Origin: an uncultured Chitinophagaceae bacterium | GTDB taxonomy: Bacteria; Bacteroidota; Bacteroidia; Chitinophagales; Chitinophagaceae | Direction of reading: 5' to 3' | Assembly (NCBI GenBank): GCA_937919945.1 | Contig: CALESY010000157.1 | Location: 1 to 16,596 of the forward strand | DNA: 16,596 nucleotides | Part shown: positions 6,931 through 14,333 of the stretch, in pieces | Layout of the letters: every line of letters starts with the position of its first letter | Numbering within the stretch: position 1 is the first letter of the stretch | Program-made: the position numbers and the translations under genes | Notes under the pieces: generated by a model | What the model was told of the DNA's origin: nothing | The model's database searches: none | The model's input: the letters and a program-made list of their open reading frames with translations, nothing else

Positions 6931-8622
6931 ATGAAAGACTTCAAAAATGCTATTATAGAATGCGTACCCAACTTCAGCGAGGGGCGTGATATGAGTATCA
7001 TCAAACAAATAACAGACGAGATAGAAAAAGTAGAAGGTGTGAGCCTGCTGGATGTTGACCCCGGCAAAGCTACCAACCGTACCGTAGTAACACTTGTGGG
7101 TAATCCCTATGCTGTAATTGAGGCTGCCTACCAAGCCATCAAAAAAGCAGGAGAGGTAATAGATATGCGTCAACACAAGGGCGAACACCCACGTATGGGT
7201 GCTACAGACGTATGTCCTCTCATACCGATTAGCGGTATTACAATGGAAGAAACAGTAGAATTTGCCAAGATGCTTGCCAAGCGTGTAGGCGAAGAACTGA
7301 ACATACCCACCTACCTGTACGAATATGCTGCCGACGCAGACTACCGCCGAAACTTGGCAGATATACGCAGTGGAGAGTATGAAGGCTTTGCAGCTAAAAT
7401 AACCAAACCCGAATGGAAGCCCGACTACGGACAAGCGGTTTTCAACGAAAAAAGCGGTGCTACAGTAATAGGTGCTAGAGATTTCTTAATAGCCTACAAT
7501 GTAAACCTCAACACCACATCTACCCGCCGTGCCAATGCCATAGCTTTTGACATACGCGAAAAAGGAAGACAGAAAACAGACGAGAAAGGCAAAGTAGTAA
7601 AAGACGAAAACGGCGAACCCGTATGGATACCAGGCTTGCTGAAAGATGTAAAAGCCATTGGCTGGTTTATAGAAGAATATGGTGTGGCGCAGATAAGCAT
7701 CAACCTCACCAATATGCACACTACCCCTCTGCACAAAGTGTTCGACACGGCTTGCGAACGTGCTACGGCACGCGGATTGCGTGTAACAGGTAGCGAGCTG
7801 GTAGGGCTTGTACCATTAGAAGCCATACTGGAAGCAGGTAAATACTTTTTGCGCAAGCAACAGCGTAGTGTAGGTGTTAGTGAGGGTGAACTGGTAAAGA
7901 TTGCTGTAAAATCTTTGGGACTGGATGAGCTTGCTCCCTTCGACCCGCAGAAGAAAATAATAGAATACCGTATGCGCGATACAAACAGCAAGAAGCTGAT
8001 AGGTATGACGCTTACAAAATTTGCAGAAGAAACAGCCAGCGAAAGCCCTGCCCCAGGTGGTGGTAGTATAGCCGCCTACTGCGGTGCTTTGGGTGCTGCA
8101 TTGGGTACAATGGTAGCCAATCTGTCATCTCACAAAAAAGGATGGGATGCTCGTTGGGAAGAGTTCAGTAATTATGCAGAACAAGGACAGCAGTTGATGG
8201 CAGATATGCTAAACCTTGTAGATGAAGATACCAATGCATTCAACCAGATAATGGCTGCATTTGGTTTGCCCAAAACAAATGACGAGGAAAAAGCAACCCG
8301 TAAAGCAGCTATAGATGCGGCCACCATCAACGCCATAAAAGTGCCATACCGTACTATGGAGTTGGCATATCAATCTTTCGACCTTGCAAAAGCGATGGCA
8401 GAGATAGGCAACCCAAACAGCGTTAGCGATGCGGGGGTAGGTGCATTGTGCGCCCGTGCAGCCGTAAAGGGTGCATATCTTAACGTTATCATCAACGCGC
8501 AAGACCTGAAAGAACACCCCGAAGTAAAACCATTAGTGGCCAAAGCCCAAGACATGAACGCATCTGCTGACAGCAAAGAGCAAGAAGTATGGGAAGTAGT
8601 GATGGGGAAAATGAAGTATTAG
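6931..8622 (+). CDS. ftcD: Bifunctional glutamate formimidoyltransferase / formimidoyl-THF cyclodeaminase
   Basis: A 563-residue fusion enzyme of the mammalian FTCD layout. The N-terminal part moves the formimino group from formiminoglutamate (from histidine breakdown) to tetrahydrofolate. The C-terminal part releases ammonia to give 5,10-methenyl-THF. Residues 1 to about 325 are the transferase (ECVPNFSEGRD; GEHPRMGATDVCP with His86 aligning with the catalytic His82 of the pig enzyme). A linker of about 30 residues leads to the cyclodeaminase from about 359 (MTLTKFAEETASESPAPGGGS, with PAPGGGS at 373-379). The transferase half contains a charged stretch near residues 208-230 (REKGRQKTDEKGKVVKDENG), which looks like a surface loop. 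No hutH, hutU or hutI is nearby, so the gene is separated from the rest of the pathway. A convergent gene follows. Confidence 0.93.
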   Translation: MKDFKNAIIECVPNFSEGRDMSIIKQITDEIEKVEGVSLLDVDPGKATNRTVVTLVGNPYAVIEAAYQAIKKAGEVIDMRQHKGEHPRMGATDVCPLIPISGITMEETVEFAKMLAKRVGEELNIPTYLYEYAADADYRRNLADIRSGEYEGFAAKITKPEWKPDYGQAVFNEKSGATVIGARDFLIAYNVNLNTTSTRRANAIAFDIREKGRQKTDEKGKVVKDENGEPVWIPGLLKDVKAIGWFIEEYGVAQISINLTNMHTTPLHKVFDTACERATARGLRVTGSELVGLVPLEAILEAGKYFLRKQQRSVGVSEGELVKIAVKSLGLDELAPFDPQKKIIEYRMRDTNSKKLIGMTLTKFAEETASESPAPGGGSIAAYCGALGAALGTMVANLSSHKKGWDARWEEFSNYAEQGQQLMADMLNLVDEDTNAFNQIMAAFGLPKTNDEEKATRKAAIDAATINAIKVPYRTMELAYQSFDLAKAMAEIGNPNSVSDAGVGALCARAAVKGAYLNVIINAQDLKEHPEVKPLVAKAQDMNASADSKEQEVWEVVMGKMKY

Positions 8623-8625
8623 GTT

Positions 8626-8646
8626 ACGTCACATAATTATTGACGT
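8626..8646. repeat. Weak inverted repeat after ftcD
   Basis: ACGTCA (8626-8631) and TGACGT (8641-8646) are perfect inverted repeats around a nine-base AT-rich loop, four bases after the ftcD stop. The tail on the plus strand (TTAAGAGTTTTCT) is only partly T-rich, so it is at best a weak terminator. Confidence 0.3.
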
Positions 8647-8701
8647 TTAAGAGTTTTCTAATGGTGATATTATATAAATACGGAATTATCAGTTTATTAT
8701 T

Positions 8702-9211
8702 TTATACAATTCTCAAGAACTCCTCGGTATGATGTATGGCATATTGTAAGAGAGTATTAAATGTTTTTGGGTGCTGATCGTGAAACTGCTCATCTAGTAC
8801 TTCAAATTCCTTAAATTCAATATATAGTTGAGCAAATTCTTCAATAGTAGTTTTTTTATCTAATTCATCGCGGTTCAGTACGTATACTTTTAGTACATCG
8901 TCTATAGTTTTTGCCATTTCATGGCAGCCAACAACCTGCAACCATGCAGGCATAGTTGCCAGCAAACCTATGTAGCCGTTCTGTATGAGCTGTATAAAGC
9001 CCCCTTGCATTACCTGCATTTGTACATAGTCGTACGATAGTAGTAGTTGTTGACCTTCTGATAAATCGTCTAAGAAATTAAAATCTTGTCTACGATACAA
9101 TTCTTCATGCAAAGGTTGTATATAAATATCCCAAAGGGCATTTTCATCGCCCGCCAACATGGCCGTCTCTAATACTCCAGCTTTTACTTCAGGCAGAAAA
9201 ATACTCGTCAT
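8702..9211 (-). CDS. DMP19/DUF4375-like protein
   Basis: A 169-residue soluble, acidic and mainly helical protein with no signal peptide or membrane segment. The central part, LSEGQQLLLSYDYVQMQVMQGGFIQLIQNGYIG, has the pattern (helix, then V-x-x-GGF-x-Q-x-x-x-N-x-G) seen in the DUF4375/DMP19 family, first named for a DNA-mimic protein of Neisseria. The C-terminal half (EEFAQLYIEFKEFEVLDEQFHDQHP) is rich in Glu, Asp and aromatics. The family assignment is by motif only and the DNA-mimic role should not be assumed. The ATG is at 9209-9211. It is divergent from the bacilliredoxin gene and convergent with ftcD; no clear -7 element is seen upstream. Confidence 0.68.
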   Translation of the reverse strand: MTSIFLPEVKAGVLETAMLAGDENALWDIYIQPLHEELYRRQDFNFLDDLSEGQQLLLSYDYVQMQVMQGGFIQLIQNGYIGLLATMPAWLQVVGCHEMAKTIDDVLKVYVLNRDELDKKTTIEEFAQLYIEFKEFEVLDEQFHDQHPKTFNTLLQYAIHHTEEFLRIV

Positions 9212-9355
9212 TACTACTTATGCTTCGAGTATCTAATATACAAAAAGGCCTACCAACACTGATATTTTTGACAACCTTATCTAAAATAATATAGTAATTA
9301 GTTTTACTTATACTGAAATCAACAAGCTTATTTACTACAAGCGGATGCTTTAATG

Positions 9356-9363
9356 TAATTTTG
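9356..9363 (+). promoter_or_regulatory. -7 promoter element of the bacilliredoxin gene
   Basis: TAATTTTG is an exact TAnnTTTG match ending 22 nt before the ATG. The 174-nt divergent gap 9212-9385 holds no other clear signal; it is AT-rich, and no TTG lies at the expected -33 distance (a TTTA is at 9331). Confidence 0.6.
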
Positions 9364-9385
9364 CAGTCAAAATAATATATATACA

Positions 9386-9799
9386 ATGTATCCTACAGAA
9401 ATAGTTGCTCCGATGAAGGCGGAAGTTACCAATCATGGTTTTAAAGAATTGCTCTCAGCAGAAGATGCAGACAATGCGCTTAAACAAGGGGGTACTTCTT
9501 TATTATTCATCAACTCGGTATGTGGTTGCTCAGCTGGTACTGCACGTCCGGGTGTTATTATGGCGGTAAACAATGCCACTAAAAAGCCTGACCAATTGCT
9601 TACCAGTTTTGCAGGTTATGATGTAGACGCGGTAAAGCAAGCACGTACATATCTGCTTCCCTACCCTCCATCATCGCCCGCCATTGCCCTGCTGAAAGAC
9701 GGACAGGTTGTACACATGATAGAACGTCACATGATAGAAGGGCGTCCTGCTCAGATGATAGCACAAAATTTGCTACAAGCTTTCGAGCAGCATTGCTAA
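9386..9799 (+). CDS. Bacilliredoxin, BrxA/BrxB (YphP/YqiW) family
   Basis: A 137-residue cytoplasmic thioredoxin-fold protein. Family members remove bacillithiol from S-bacillithiolated protein cysteines. The conserved CGC active site is present as Cys46-Gly47-Cys48 in INSVCGCSAGTARPG. MYPTEIVAPMKAEVTNHGFKEL at the N-terminus and YPPSSPAIALLKDGQVVHMIERHMIEGR in the second half match the family closely; a further cysteine is the last residue. The start fits the family and a -7 element lies 22 nt before it. It is a single gene ended by a hairpin at 9831-9849. Which of BrxA or BrxB it resembles more cannot be told by eye, so no symbol is given. Confidence 0.92.
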   Translation: MYPTEIVAPMKAEVTNHGFKELLSAEDADNALKQGGTSLLFINSVCGCSAGTARPGVIMAVNNATKKPDQLLTSFAGYDVDAVKQARTYLLPYPPSSPAIALLKDGQVVHMIERHMIEGRPAQMIAQNLLQAFEQHC

Positions 9800-9830
9800 T
9801 ACAACAGTATAATAACAGAACATACAGTAG

Positions 9831-9859
9831 CGGGTGCAAATAGCACCCGTTATTTATTT
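9831..9859 (+). terminator. Intrinsic terminator after the bacilliredoxin gene
   Basis: A GC-rich 7-bp stem (CGGGTGC 9831-9837 with GCACCCG 9843-9849) with a five-base loop, followed by the T-rich TTATTTATTT. It ends 28 nt before the gmk start, so gmk must have its own promoter or depend on readthrough. Confidence 0.8.
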
Positions 9860-9886
9860 GTATCTTAGCATCCAATATTTTGCAAC

Positions 9887-10456
9887 TTGCAACAAGGTAA
9901 AATCATCATCATCACCGCCCCCTCGGGCTCTGGTAAAACAACACTGGTGAAACGTTTGCTGGCAGCATACCCTGCACTGGCATTTTCTGTATCTGCCTGT
10001 ACTCGCCAGCCCCGTCCTGGTGAGGTAGACGGTAAAGACTACCATTTCTTTACTGAAGAAGCATTTCAACAACTGATAGCGGAGGATGCATTTGTAGAGT
10101 GGGAAATGGTATATACCGGTAAGTATTACGGTACGCTGAAGTCTGAAATGACACGTATATGGAACGAGGGCAAAACCCCGCTGGTGGATATAGATGTAAA
10201 AGGTGCGTTGGCTATACAGCAGCAATATCCGCACAACTCGCTGAGTATATTTATACAAGCGCCGTCAATAGAGGAATTACGCAAAAGGCTTTTGCTGCGT
10301 GGTACAGAAACCCCCGAAACACTGGAAGAACGCATCGGCAAAGCTAGATATGAGCTTAGATTTGCTCCGCAATTCAACACCATCATTATAAATGACAACC
10401 TTGATGTAGCAGCAACAGAACTAAAAGAAACAGTTAACCGCTTTCTGCTTGCTTAA
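9887..10456 (+). CDS. gmk: Guanylate kinase
   Basis: A 189-residue cytoplasmic enzyme that phosphorylates GMP to GDP with ATP. The P-loop is APSGSGKTT (residues 11-19). The GMP-binding region is SACTRQPRPGEVDGKDYHFF (37-56) and EWEMVYTGKYYGT (71-83), followed by DIDVKGAL and the arginine-bearing lid RLLLRGTETPETLEERI. The start is a TTG at 9887: an in-frame stop at 9866-9868 lies 21 nt upstream, and no ATG or GTG lies between it and the P-loop region, so this is the only near-cognate start that keeps the usual N-terminus. Near-consensus -7 candidates are TATCTTAG (9861) and TATTTTGC (9876). The next gene starts 31 nt after the stop. Confidence 0.93.
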   Translation: MQQGKIIIITAPSGSGKTTLVKRLLAAYPALAFSVSACTRQPRPGEVDGKDYHFFTEEAFQQLIAEDAFVEWEMVYTGKYYGTLKSEMTRIWNEGKTPLVDIDVKGALAIQQQYPHNSLSIFIQAPSIEELRKRLLLRGTETPETLEERIGKARYELRFAPQFNTIIINDNLDVAATELKETVNRFLLA

Positions 10457-10472
10457 TGGCTGCTTATTTTAT

Positions 10473-10480
10473 TATCTTTG
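10473..10480 (+). promoter_or_regulatory. -7 promoter element of the CNNM/CorC-type gene
   Basis: TATCTTTG is an exact TAnnTTTG match, with a TTG at 10449-10451 giving a 21-nt spacer, inside the known range for this promoter class. It ends only 7 nt before the ATG at 10488, so transcription would begin at or next to the start codon. Confidence 0.65.
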
Positions 10481-10487
10481 ATTGTAT

Positions 10488-11753
10488 ATGGACGTAACCC
10501 ACCTTATATTATACATTATAGGCTGCATCGTGCTGATAGGTTTCTTTGCAGGTACGGAAATAGCATTTATATCTGCCAATAAACTAAATATAGAGCTACG
10601 CAAAAAACAAGGTACCATATCAGGCAAGATACTGGCCCGCTTCATGGAAAACCCGTCAGAGTTTATAGGTACCAGCCTTGTGGGTTGCAATATATTATTA
10701 GTTATCTATGGTTTGCTGATGACACAGCTTACAGAACCCATCCTTAGCCAGCTACCGGCGCCTTTCAATTCAGAATACTTTCAATTACTCATAGATACTT
10801 TTATAGCCACCGTTATCATCCTGTTTTTTGCTGAATTTTTACCTAAAGCTATTTTCAGGGCAAAAGCTGATAGTGTATTATCTATTTTCAGCATCCCCAT
10901 GTTGCTGATGTATTATATACTCTTTCCGTTTGCAAAAATATTTGTTGCCATATCAGAGTTTATACTCAAATACTTGCTGAATGTACGCCTCAAAGATGAT
11001 CGCCAGGTTTTTAACCGTGTAGACCTTGAAGTATTTGTAAAACAAAGCCTGCATGGCCACGAAACAGATAATGCAGAAGTAAATACAGAACTCTTTGAAA
11101 ATGCCCTCTATCTGGTGAATGTAAAAATCCGTAAGTGTATGATACCTCGCAATGAGGTAGAAGCCGTGGACATTAATACACCAGTAGCAGAGGTAAGGCA
11201 GAAATTTATAGAAACCAAGTTATCTAAAATAATCGTGTACGATACCAAAATTGATAATATAGTAGGTTATGTACACCACCTTGACCTGAATCGTAAACCC
11301 GCTAAAATAAAAGACATACTGCACAATATAGCCGCTGTACCAGAAACCATGAGTGCTGTAGACCTGATGAACCGTTTTACAAAAGACCGTAAGAGCATAG
11401 CTTGGGTAATAGATGAGTTTGGTGGCACTGCAGGTATCGTAACGATGGAAGATGTGCTGGAAGAAATATTCGGCGATATTAATGACGAGTATGATGTGCA
11501 GGAACACGTAGAAAAACAAATATCAGATAACGAATACATCTTCTCGGGCAGGCTGGAGTTGGATTATCTGAACGAGAAATATGGTTTTAGCTTCCCTACA
11601 GATGAGTCTGAAACACTATCGGGCTATATCATAGCCAACCACGAAACCATCCCCAAGATGAAAGACCGCATAATTATAGACCGCAATGAATTTGATGTGC
11701 TGCTGGTAAGCGATACCCGAATAGAAACGGTGAAAATGAAAATTTTAAAGTAA
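10488..11753 (+). CDS. CNNM/CorC-HlyC family membrane protein (DUF21 plus CBS pair)
   Basis: A 421-residue inner-membrane protein of the hemolysin-C/CorB/CNNM family; members are linked to Mg2+ or other divalent cation export. The DUF21 domain has four hydrophobic segments (about residues 4-27, 57-80, 94-118 and 128-155), including GFFAGTEIAFISANK and FFAEFLPKAIF. A CBS pair follows (about 205-330; MIPRNEVEAVD, KIIVYDTKIDNIVGYVHHLDL, then SIAWVIDEFGGTAGIVTMEDVLEEIFGDI). The C-terminal CorC_HlyC domain (about 340-421) contains the typical FSGRLELDYLNEKYGF. I prefer ATG 10488 to the TTG two codons upstream because of the -7 element position. GldE shares this architecture, but none of its usual neighbours is here. 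The HAO gene starts 29 nt downstream. Confidence 0.87.
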   Translation: MDVTHLILYIIGCIVLIGFFAGTEIAFISANKLNIELRKKQGTISGKILARFMENPSEFIGTSLVGCNILLVIYGLLMTQLTEPILSQLPAPFNSEYFQLLIDTFIATVIILFFAEFLPKAIFRAKADSVLSIFSIPMLLMYYILFPFAKIFVAISEFILKYLLNVRLKDDRQVFNRVDLEVFVKQSLHGHETDNAEVNTELFENALYLVNVKIRKCMIPRNEVEAVDINTPVAEVRQKFIETKLSKIIVYDTKIDNIVGYVHHLDLNRKPAKIKDILHNIAAVPETMSAVDLMNRFTKDRKSIAWVIDEFGGTAGIVTMEDVLEEIFGDINDEYDVQEHVEKQISDNEYIFSGRLELDYLNEKYGFSFPTDESETLSGYIIANHETIPKMKDRIIIDRNEFDVLLVSDTRIETVKMKILK

Positions 11754-11782
11754 ATTAGTCATACAATCTAAACGAACCATCT

Positions 11783-12310
<528 letters not shown>

Positions 12311-12321
12311 TATATATATCT

Positions 12322-12345
12322 ACGCCCGCTCATGGGCGTTTTTTT
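12322..12345 (+). terminator. Intrinsic terminator after the HAO gene
   Basis: A 6-bp GC-rich stem (ACGCCC 12322-12327 with GGGCGT 12334-12339), a six-base loop and a run of seven T residues at 12339-12345. Confidence 0.88.
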
Positions 12346-12391
12346 ATGAAAATAGACAGGTATGATACTTTAATAAATCAGCACAAACAGT

Positions 12392-12399
12392 TACTTTTG
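12392..12399 (+). promoter_or_regulatory. -7 promoter element of the His-rich protein gene
   Basis: TACTTTTG is an exact TAnnTTTG match ending 27 nt before the ATG at 12427. No TTG is found at the -33 distance. Confidence 0.58.
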
Positions 12400-12426
12400 C
12401 CCTTGTCATAAAACTAAAACATATAC

Positions 12427-12705
12427 ATGGCACACGAAGCACATCACGACAATCATGCACCCGCAGAAGTTAAACCAACTACATCGTTTCGCTCTGCATA
12501 TTGGTTTGTTATCATCCTTGTATTCTTATTCGTAGCATCGGTAAACTTTGTAAGCGTTATGGGACATGACGAAGAAGCAGGGCATGGTGGCGAACACCAT
12601 ACAGAAGCTGCTGCTGGTCATGGTAGCACTACACACGAAGCTACGACTCATGATGCAGCTGCACCTGCAGAACATCATGCAGACAGCACACACGCTGCTC
12701 ACTAA
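12427..12705 (+). CDS. Histidine-rich single-pass membrane microprotein
   Basis: A 92-residue protein of unknown function. Residues 1-23 are hydrophilic with four histidines (MAHEAHHDNH) and basic residues just before the membrane. One hydrophobic helix spans about 24-44 (AYWFVIILVFLFVASVNFVSV). Residues 46-92 are low-complexity, made mainly of His, Ala, Glu, Asp, Gly and Thr. In all 15 of 92 residues are histidine, 11 of them in the tail. By the positive-inside rule the tail lies in the periplasm, where it could bind metal ions such as Zn2+, Cu2+ or Ni2+; that is inference from composition. It has its own -7 element and sits between terminator 12322-12345 and hldD. The N-terminus recalls cytochrome oxidase subunits but no oxidase motif follows. 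Confidence 0.75.
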   Translation: MAHEAHHDNHAPAEVKPTTSFRSAYWFVIILVFLFVASVNFVSVMGHDEEAGHGGEHHTEAAAGHGSTTHEATTHDAAAPAEHHADSTHAAH

Positions 12706-12709
12706 TCAT

Positions 12710-12717
12710 TACCTTTG
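12710..12717 (+). promoter_or_regulatory. -7 promoter element of hldD
   Basis: TACCTTTG is an exact TAnnTTTG match ending 30 nt before the hldD ATG. It overlaps the left arm of an inverted repeat at 12714-12739. Confidence 0.58.
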
Positions 12718-12739
12718 CCTTATACACTTTCAAGGCAAA
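12714..12739. repeat. 8-bp inverted repeat overlapping the hldD promoter
   Basis: TTTGCCTT (12714-12721) and AAGGCAAA (12732-12739) are perfect inverted repeats separated by ten bases. The left arm shares four bases with the -7 element and the right arm ends eight bases before the ATG. There is no T-run, so it is more like an operator or a leader hairpin than a terminator. Confidence 0.45.
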
Positions 12740-12747
12740 ATAGCTGA

Positions 12748-13728
12748 ATGAATATCATCGATACTATAGCCATAACAGGTGCTGCCGGGTTCATCGGCAG
12801 CTACCTGACAGGTTACCTGAACCACTTGGGGTTTTACAATCTCATATTGGTTGACGACTTTTCAAAACAACAAAAGCTGCCCAACCTTGTTGGTAAACAA
12901 TACCAGCAACAGATACACCGTGACGATTTTATACAATGGTGTAACGATAATGTGGGCAAGCTACAAGCCATATTCCATCTGGGTGCACGTACAGATACCA
13001 CAGAGATGGATTACAGCATTCATAAAAGACTGAATCTAGACTACTCAATAGATATCTGGAAAGTATGTACTGCACAAAACATACCCCTACTGTATGCATC
13101 ATCTGCAGCTACTTACGGCAATGGCGAACTTGGGTATAAAGACGAACACGATATAGTAGCACGTCTGCAACCGCTAAATCCGTATGGCGTTTCAAAAAAC
13201 GAATTTGACATATGGGCATTGAAGCAGAGCACTGCTCCACCCTTCTGGGCAGGTGTTAAGTTCTTCAATGTATTTGGCCCTAACGAGTATCATAAAGCAA
13301 GGATGGCATCTGTCATCATGCACGCATACAACCAGATACAGGTAACTGGTAAAGTAAAACTATTCCGTTCTCACAACCCGGCCTATCAAGATGGAGAGCA
13401 AATACGCGACTTTGTATATGTAAAAGATGTGGTAAGCATGTGTGCATGGCTGATGCAAAACAAACCTGACAATGGCTTGTATAATATAGGCACTGGTAAA
13501 GCACGTACATTCAAAGACTTAGTTACAGCTATCTTTAATACCCTGCACCTGCCTGTAGATATTCAATTTATAGATACGCCGATTGATATCAGGGACAAAT
13601 ATCAATACTATACAGAGGCAGATATGGGCAAACTGTTAAATGCAGGTTATAATACGCCATTCTACGATCTTGAAGAAGGTGTTACTGATTATGTAACAAA
13701 TTATTTAGTTAATACCGCTTATTTTTGA
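12748..13728 (+). CDS. hldD: ADP-L-glycero-D-manno-heptose 6-epimerase
   Basis: A 326-residue cytoplasmic extended short-chain dehydrogenase that inverts C6 of ADP-D-glycero-D-manno-heptose, supplying heptose for the LPS inner core. The NAD(P)-binding motif is GAAGFIG (residues 11-17), followed by LVDDFS. GARTDTTE (79-86) is a family hallmark. The catalytic pair is Tyr146 and Lys150 in NPYGVSK, after a YASSAATYG strand. FFNVFGPNEYHKARMASVI and QIRDFVYVKDV complete the signature. The length is near the family norm. It starts 42 nt after the His-rich gene, with its own -7 element at 12710. The stop codon overlaps the -7 element of the next gene. No other LPS gene is in the window. Confidence 0.94.
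   Translation: MNIIDTIAITGAAGFIGSYLTGYLNHLGFYNLILVDDFSKQQKLPNLVGKQYQQQIHRDDFIQWCNDNVGKLQAIFHLGARTDTTEMDYSIHKRLNLDYSIDIWKVCTAQNIPLLYASSAATYGNGELGYKDEHDIVARLQPLNPYGVSKNEFDIWALKQSTAPPFWAGVKFFNVFGPNEYHKARMASVIMHAYNQIQVTGKVKLFRSHNPAYQDGEQIRDFVYVKDVVSMCAWLMQNKPDNGLYNIGTGKARTFKDLVTAIFNTLHLPVDIQFIDTPIDIRDKYQYYTEADMGKLLNAGYNTPFYDLEEGVTDYVTNYLVNTAYF
13720..13727 (+). promoter_or_regulatory. -7 promoter element of the DUF4920 gene, inside the hldD end
   Basis: TATTTTTG is an exact TAnnTTTG match formed by the last codons and stop of hldD. It ends 21 nt before the ATG at 13749. Confidence 0.5.
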
Positions 13729-13748
13729 TTTTTAAAATATTCAACTGT

Positions 13749-14204
13749 ATGAAAAAACTGATTACAATCGCCGCTGCATTGTTGGTAACAAACATAGCCA
13801 TCGCACAGGAAGCACAAGGCACCTTTTACGGGCAGAAGTTTGAGCAAGGTCGCTCTATGGATGTAGCACAATTCTCACAAGCCATCAAAGCAACTGAAAA
13901 ACTGAAAGACATCCGTGTTACAGGTACTATAGAGCAGGTATGCCAGTCTGCAGGTTGTTGGATACGTTTAAAGAACCCGAATGGTGAAAGCATTTTTGTA
14001 AAATTTAAAGACCATTTTACCATACCTAAAGATTTGGCTGGTGCAAACGTCGTTGTATATGGCAACGCATCTAAGAAAACCGTTTCTGTAGCAGACCAAA
14101 AACACTTTGCGGAAGACGCTGGTAAAAGCGCAGATGAAATAGCGAAGATTACCAAACCAAAAGACGAAGTAAGAATAGACGCATCAGGTATATTGATACA
14201 GTAA
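13749..14204 (+). CDS. Exported DUF4920 protein
   Basis: A 151-residue protein with a signal peptide (MKKLITIAAALLVTNIAIAQ, cleavage near residues 19-20). The mature part has an early FYGQKFEQG segment, a VTGTIEQVCQSAGCWIRLK core with Cys65 and Cys70, IFVKFKDHFTIPKDLAGANVVVYG, and KHFAEDAGKSADEIAKITKPK near the C-terminus. These are the marks of DUF4920, a small OB-fold-like periplasmic family common in Bacteroidota whose function is not known to me. The two cysteines could form a disulfide or bind metal. I chose the ATG at 13749 over an in-frame TTG at 13725, which would overlap the hldD stop and spoil the signal peptide. A terminator follows 20 nt after the stop. Confidence 0.85.
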   Translation: MKKLITIAAALLVTNIAIAQEAQGTFYGQKFEQGRSMDVAQFSQAIKATEKLKDIRVTGTIEQVCQSAGCWIRLKNPNGESIFVKFKDHFTIPKDLAGANVVVYGNASKKTVSVADQKHFAEDAGKSADEIAKITKPKDEVRIDASGILIQ

Positions 14205-14224
14205 TTATATCAAAGATTTATACA

Positions 14225-14258
14225 AATAACCATTCAGTAATGAGTGGTTATTTTTTTT
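14225..14258 (+). terminator. Intrinsic terminator after the DUF4920 gene
   Basis: A 12-bp stem (14225-14236 with 14241-14252, one G-T pair) with a GTAA loop runs into eight T residues (14251-14258). Confidence 0.88.
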
Positions 14259-14283
14259 GCCCAATACCAATATTGTTAAACTA

Positions 14284-14313
14284 AAACGCCCCTGCAAAAT
14301 TGCAGAGGCGTTT
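14284..14313 (-). terminator. Intrinsic terminator after fusA
   Basis: On the minus strand AAACGCC (14307-14313) pairs with GGCGTTT (14284-14290). After one mismatch a further 5-bp stem pairs 14301-14305 with 14292-14296 around a four-base loop. The T-rich tail TTTTAG follows. It lies about 20 nt beyond the fusA stop, just downstream of the plus-strand terminator 14225-14258. Confidence 0.83.
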
Positions 14314-14333
14314 CGTTATGTAAGAAGTAAGAC

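Noticed and set aside
6919..7434. A 171-codon minus-strand open frame opposite the start of ftcD, with others at 7486-7991 and 8209-8576.
   Set aside because: They lie fully inside ftcD, whose protein is clearly recognised; their translations are low-quality antisense.
8702..9211. DMP19-like protein considered as an anti-restriction DNA mimic.
   Set aside because: Only a family-level motif is visible; no restriction or phage gene is nearby, and the acidic surface needed for mimicry cannot be judged by eye.
9212..9385. Longest intergenic gap considered as a place for a small RNA or riboswitch.
   Set aside because: It is AT-rich with no strong hairpin followed by a T-run; only the bacilliredoxin -7 element is supported.
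10488..11753. CNNM/CorC-type protein considered as gliding protein GldE.
   Set aside because: The architecture is shared, but no gld gene, mutY or ssb lies beside it, so the general family name is safer.
12427..12705. His-rich protein considered as a cytochrome oxidase subunit because of its N-terminus.
   Set aside because: It has one membrane helix and none of the conserved haem or copper ligands in context; the similarity is only low-complexity His/Glu sequence.
13725..13748. Upstream in-frame TTG as start of the DUF4920 protein.
   Set aside because: It would overlap the hldD stop, lies within the probable -7 element, and adds residues before an otherwise ideal signal peptide starting at ATG 13749.
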